DNA from: Chryseobacterium jejuense
GTDB taxonomy: Bacteria; Bacteroidota; Bacteroidia; Flavobacteriales; Weeksellaceae
Assembly (NCBI RefSeq): GCF_900100075.1
Contig: NZ_FNEG01000002.1
Location: forward strand, 434,001 to 498,000
Direction of reading: 5' to 3'
DNA: 64,000 bases
Part shown: positions 61,786 to 64,000 of the stretch, piece after piece
How positions within the stretch are numbered: the stretch's first letter is position 1
How the letters are laid out: every line of letters begins with the position of its first letter
Position numbers and translations under genes: made by a program
The notes under the pieces: model-generated
Database searches by the model: none
The model's input: the letters and a program-made list of their open reading frames with translations, nothing else
What the model was told of the DNA's origin: nothing

Positions 61786-62376
61786 ATGAAAAAGTTTTTA
61801 GCAATCACAGCGATCGTATTAGGATTAGGAGTACAGGCTCAAACAACAGAACCTAAAAAAGAGCCGGGGATAGAATTAATTCCAAAAGCTGGAATTAACA
61901 TCGCCAATCAGTCTATTAAGAATATAAATGGGGAAAAATCAAAAACTTCTTTTCAGGCTGGATTAGGGGTAAACATTCAGACGGGTATAAAAAACTTTTC
62001 TATACAGCCTGAGGTTAACTTCATCAGCAAAGGCACAAAGTTTAAAAACAGCTTGGGAAGTGAAACCTACAATTTCAATTATATAGAGGTTCCGGTATTG
62101 GCAAAATACAGCTTTGGACCAGTATACGTAAATGCAGGCCCTTCTATCGGTTTCCTAATGGGGAAAAATGATAAAATGAAGGCTGCCTACGGTAAAACAA
62201 AATCAATAGATTTCGGATTACAGATGGGAGCTGGAGTAGCCATTCCTGCAGGGCCAGGAAAGGTAATTGTAGATGGGAGATATAATTTAGGATTGAACAA
62301 TATCTCTGATGAAAAAGGGCTAGATGTGAAAAACAGAGGTTTTGCAATCTCTTTGGGGTACGCTATCCCTTTATAG
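61786..62376 (+). CDS. PorT-like outer-membrane β-barrel protein
   Basis: 196 residues with signal peptide MKKFLAITAIVLGLGVQAQ. The PorT/OMP_b-brl_2 pattern is clear: ELIPKAGINIANQSI, FQAGLGVNIQTGIKNFSIQPEVNFISKG, YIEVPVLAKYSFG, YVNAGPSIGFL, and a final aromatic/aliphatic strand ISLGYAIPL. It is probably a small eight-stranded barrel in the outer membrane. Shared upstream repeats suggest co-regulation with the divergent efflux operon. Confidence 0.88.
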   Translation: MKKFLAITAIVLGLGVQAQTTEPKKEPGIELIPKAGINIANQSIKNINGEKSKTSFQAGLGVNIQTGIKNFSIQPEVNFISKGTKFKNSLGSETYNFNYIEVPVLAKYSFGPVYVNAGPSIGFLMGKNDKMKAAYGKTKSIDFGLQMGAGVAIPAGPGKVIVDGRYNLGLNNISDEKGLDVKNRGFAISLGYAIPL

Positions 62377-62409
62377 TCTTTACATCATAGCTTTTTCTTT
62401 ATATAGGAT

Positions 62410-62438
62410 CCCTTCATGAGTAATTCGTGAGGGGTTTT
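62410..62438 (+). terminator. Terminator of the PorT-like gene
   Basis: CCCTTCATGA and TCGTGAGGGG pair with two wobbles around GTAAT, followed by TTTT. Confidence 0.65.
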
Positions 62439-62462
62439 CTGGTGTGCGTAATAGGGTTGGGA

Positions 62463-62577
62463 GCTGGAAGAGGGAAATTACTATTGTTCGAAGAACTTCT
62501 AATCATTATAGAAACTACCCGATCATTAAAAATAATTTTAATTTGTTTTCGGACCTCAATAACTTCCCTCTTCCAGC
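62463..62577. repeat. Inverted repeat around 79 bp of AT-rich DNA
   Basis: GCTGGAAGAGGGAAATTA (62463-62480) and TAACTTCCCTCTTCCAGC (62560-62577) are inverted copies matching at 17 of 18 bases. The right arm continues into CTCCAGCTTCC. The inner part is AT-rich and non-coding. It looks like a dispersed, REP/MITE-like element. Confidence 0.6.
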
Positions 62578-62594
62578 CTCCAGCTTCCTTTCTA

Positions 62595-63359
62595 TTAATA
62601 ATCCATCCAGGATTTAAAGATAGATGCCTTTTCCCGGCTTACAATCACTTCCATTTCAGGCTGTTTTCTCAGTTCCAGTTTCAGTTTTCCATTAAAATGA
62701 TTAAAGATCTGCTTTACAGAATCAATATGAATAATAAATTGTCTGTTGGCACGGAAGAAGAATTTCGGATCCAATTGTTTTTCCAGTTCTTCCAGAGTTT
62801 GAGGAATATTTTCTACAGTACCGGTATTCAGCATAGCCTTACTGATTCCAAGCTCTGTATAAAAGTATAAAATATCTTCTGCCAATACTGTTTTATAACC
62901 ATCACGATGTGCAATCAGGAAACGTTTTCTGTAATCTTTAGGCTGAATATAGTTCAGGAGCCCTTCAATAGCAGATCCAACAACCGGAACGGCTTCCATA
63001 AAGGTTTCATAGCGCTTCAGAGCAGCATCCAGTTCATCTTCTTCTATTGGTTTTAAAAGATAATCTATACTGTTGTATTTAAAGGCCTGTACTGCATATT
63101 CGTCGTACGCAGTTGTAAAAATTACTGCACTTTTAATTTCATGCTTATTAAAAATCTCAAAGCTTAATCCGTCTGCCAGACGAACATCCATCATAATGAT
63201 ATCCGGAACGACATTATTTTCCAGCCAGTTCACTGTGGAGGTTATTGAATCTTCTACGGAAAGGATTTCAATATGAGGTCTGAGCTTTTGCAATAGTCTT
63301 TTTAGCCTGTCTGCATTGGGTCTTTCATCCTCAACTATTAAAATTTTATTAATCTTCAT
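62595..63359 (-). CDS. LytTR-type response regulator
   Basis: 254 residues. The receiver domain has acidic E10/D11, the phosphoacceptor Asp58 (DIIMMDVRLADGLSF), the switch T in VIFTTAYDEYAVQAF and Lys in YLLKPIEEDEL. The LytTR DNA-binding domain is at about 145-254 (FLIAHRDGYKTVLAEDILYFYTE, FFRANRQFIIHIDSVKQIFNHFNGKLKL). Its ATG overlaps the kinase stop (ATGA). It is the likely reader of the paired direct repeats upstream of the nearby efflux and PorT-like genes (inference). Confidence 0.95.
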   Translation of the reverse strand: MKINKILIVEDERPNADRLKRLLQKLRPHIEILSVEDSITSTVNWLENNVVPDIIMMDVRLADGLSFEIFNKHEIKSAVIFTTAYDEYAVQAFKYNSIDYLLKPIEEDELDAALKRYETFMEAVPVVGSAIEGLLNYIQPKDYRKRFLIAHRDGYKTVLAEDILYFYTELGISKAMLNTGTVENIPQTLEELEKQLDPKFFFRANRQFIIHIDSVKQIFNHFNGKLKLELRKQPEMEVIVSREKASIFKSWMDY

Positions 63360-64000
63360 ATCAATGGAAGTTTTACAATAAATTTATCTTCAGTTTTTTC
63401 TATAATCGGTTTTGTGTATCCCAGGATCTCATATCTGGCAATGATATTGGTAAGGCCAACTCCTGAGGAATCAGGTTTATTAATCAAAGGTAAAAAGGTA
63501 TTAGAAACCACCAATTCACCTTCAGAATTTGTATAGACGTGGATCTCCAGCGGGTTTGCTTTTGAAGTTTGATTATGTTTGATGGCATTTTCCACTAATA
63601 ATTGCAGTGATAAGGGAAGCGTGTACATAGACCTGTATTCTTCCTGAATATCTATTTTAAATACTACTCCTTCCCCAATTCTGTTTTCAATCAGGAAAAT
63701 ATAAGAGTCTAAAAATTTCAGCTCTTCTTCTACTGCAATAATGTCCTTCTTAGAATTAACCAGCAAATACCGGTATACCCTTGCAAATTTTTCGGAGTAT
63801 TCATATCCTAGTTGCTGATCTTCGAGAATAAGTTCAGAAAGCACACTCAGGTTATTAAAGATAAAATGAGGGTCTATTTGTAATTTGAGAGCCTGAAGTT
63901 CGGCAACCATAGCTGCCTGCTTATGCTTGGAAGCTCTGATTTTATGCTGAGCGGCTTCTACAGCCGTTCTTTTCCAGTTTTGAAGTAAATAATCTACGGT
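63356..64000 (-). CDS. LytS-like sensor histidine kinase, 5'-truncated by window edge
   Basis: About 214 C-terminal residues are visible, and the frame is open to the last base of the window. Before the internal Met (63910) it still reads as helix (LLQNWKRTAVEAAQHKIRAS), so the Met is not the start. The phosphoacceptor region is LKLQIDPHFIFNNLSVLSEL. The ATPase domain has the N box LVENAIKHN and G box GVGLTNI. A membrane sensor part is expected upstream, outside the window. It is coupled by a 4-base overlap to the LytTR regulator. Confidence 0.93.
   Translation of the reverse strand, partial: TVDYLLQNWKRTAVEAAQHKIRASKHKQAAMVAELQALKLQIDPHFIFNNLSVLSELILEDQQLGYEYSEKFARVYRYLLVNSKKDIIAVEEELKFLDSYIFLIENRIGEGVVFKIDIQEEYRSMYTLPLSLQLLVENAIKHNQTSKANPLEIHVYTNSEGELVVSNTFLPLINKPDSSGVGLTNIIARYEILGYTKPIIEKTEDKFIVKLPLI

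Noticed and set aside
62427..62870. Plus-strand open frame over the 62.5-kb repeat and the LytTR gene
   Set aside because: It is antisense to a clear response-regulator gene and crosses an inverted repeat.
1..64000. CRISPR array, tRNA/rRNA genes, prophage or complete insertion sequence
   Set aside because: No regularly spaced identical repeats, no cloverleaf or rRNA sequence recognised, and no transposase, integrase or phage structural gene seen.

Overview
The window looks like chromosome of a flavobacterium, most probably Chryseobacterium or a close relative in the Weeksellaceae. The base composition is AT-rich and genes have no Shine-Dalgarno-like leaders. Several promoters match the Bacteroidota form (TTG, about 19 bp, TAnnTTTG). 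Lineage-typical families are present: GLPGLI proteins, DUF3078 proteins, type IX secretion (T9SS) C-terminal sorting domains and an S46 dipeptidyl-peptidase. The genus is inferred from family content, not proven. I saw no rRNA, tRNA, CRISPR array, phage or complete insertion sequence.

Layout, left to right. 0-3 kb: a 5'-truncated gene coupled to apt, then a membrane TPR protein with ribH. 3.2-7.4 kb: an LtaS/sulfatase-fold membrane enzyme, a pseudogene with at least one in-frame stop, and a YpfJ-type zinc metallopeptidase. 7.5-9.3 kb: two GLPGLI proteins. 9.5-14.4 kb: the suf Fe-S assembly genes (A-type carrier, sufB, sufC, sufD), with a GNAT gene and a four-helix-bundle gene inserted; the latter is bracketed by inverted repeats. 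14.5-16.5 kb: two tandem DUF3078 paralogues. 16.8-24.9 kb: rhomboid protease, dprA, gdhA, a DUF1801 protein, a YkgJ protein with a Kir-like channel, a truncated haemoglobin and a Ca2+/H+ antiporter. 24.9-32.9 kb: a three-gene envelope cluster and the operon hflX / DUF4919 / Na+/H+ antiporter / AlkD-like.

33-37.4 kb: an atypical LytTR regulator next to three genes for exported proteins (a T9SS cargo, an 849-residue repeat-rich fibre-like protein, a small secreted protein). 37.5-44.2 kb: a META lipoprotein, an S46 peptidase of DPP7 type, a DUF1905/YdeI-like protein, a spondin-domain lipoprotein and a YifB/ComM ATPase. 44.4-49.8 kb: a module of unknown function (a 1237-residue protein, a DUF6765-like protein, a small membrane protein). 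50-55.5 kb: a secreted protein, an antiporter remnant, a parS-like palindrome, a T9SS cargo, and an ECF sigma factor with a fused anti-sigma/outer-membrane-barrel protein. 55.7-64 kb: a tripartite RND efflux operon divergent from a PorT-like gene, followed by a LytTR regulator and its histidine kinase, which runs off the window.

The strongest non-annotation signals are these. (1) Two divergent pairs of TACGTTT-type direct repeats at exactly 21-bp spacing lie between the efflux operon and the PorT-like gene, as expected for LytTR binding; a related 20-bp tandem repeat precedes the exported-protein cluster at 33.9 kb. (2) The 33-kb LytTR regulator carries Glu where the phosphorylated Asp should be. 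(3) An rRNA-intervening-sequence-like four-helix-bundle element sits inside the suf operon. (4) The 1237-residue module belongs to no family I can name.
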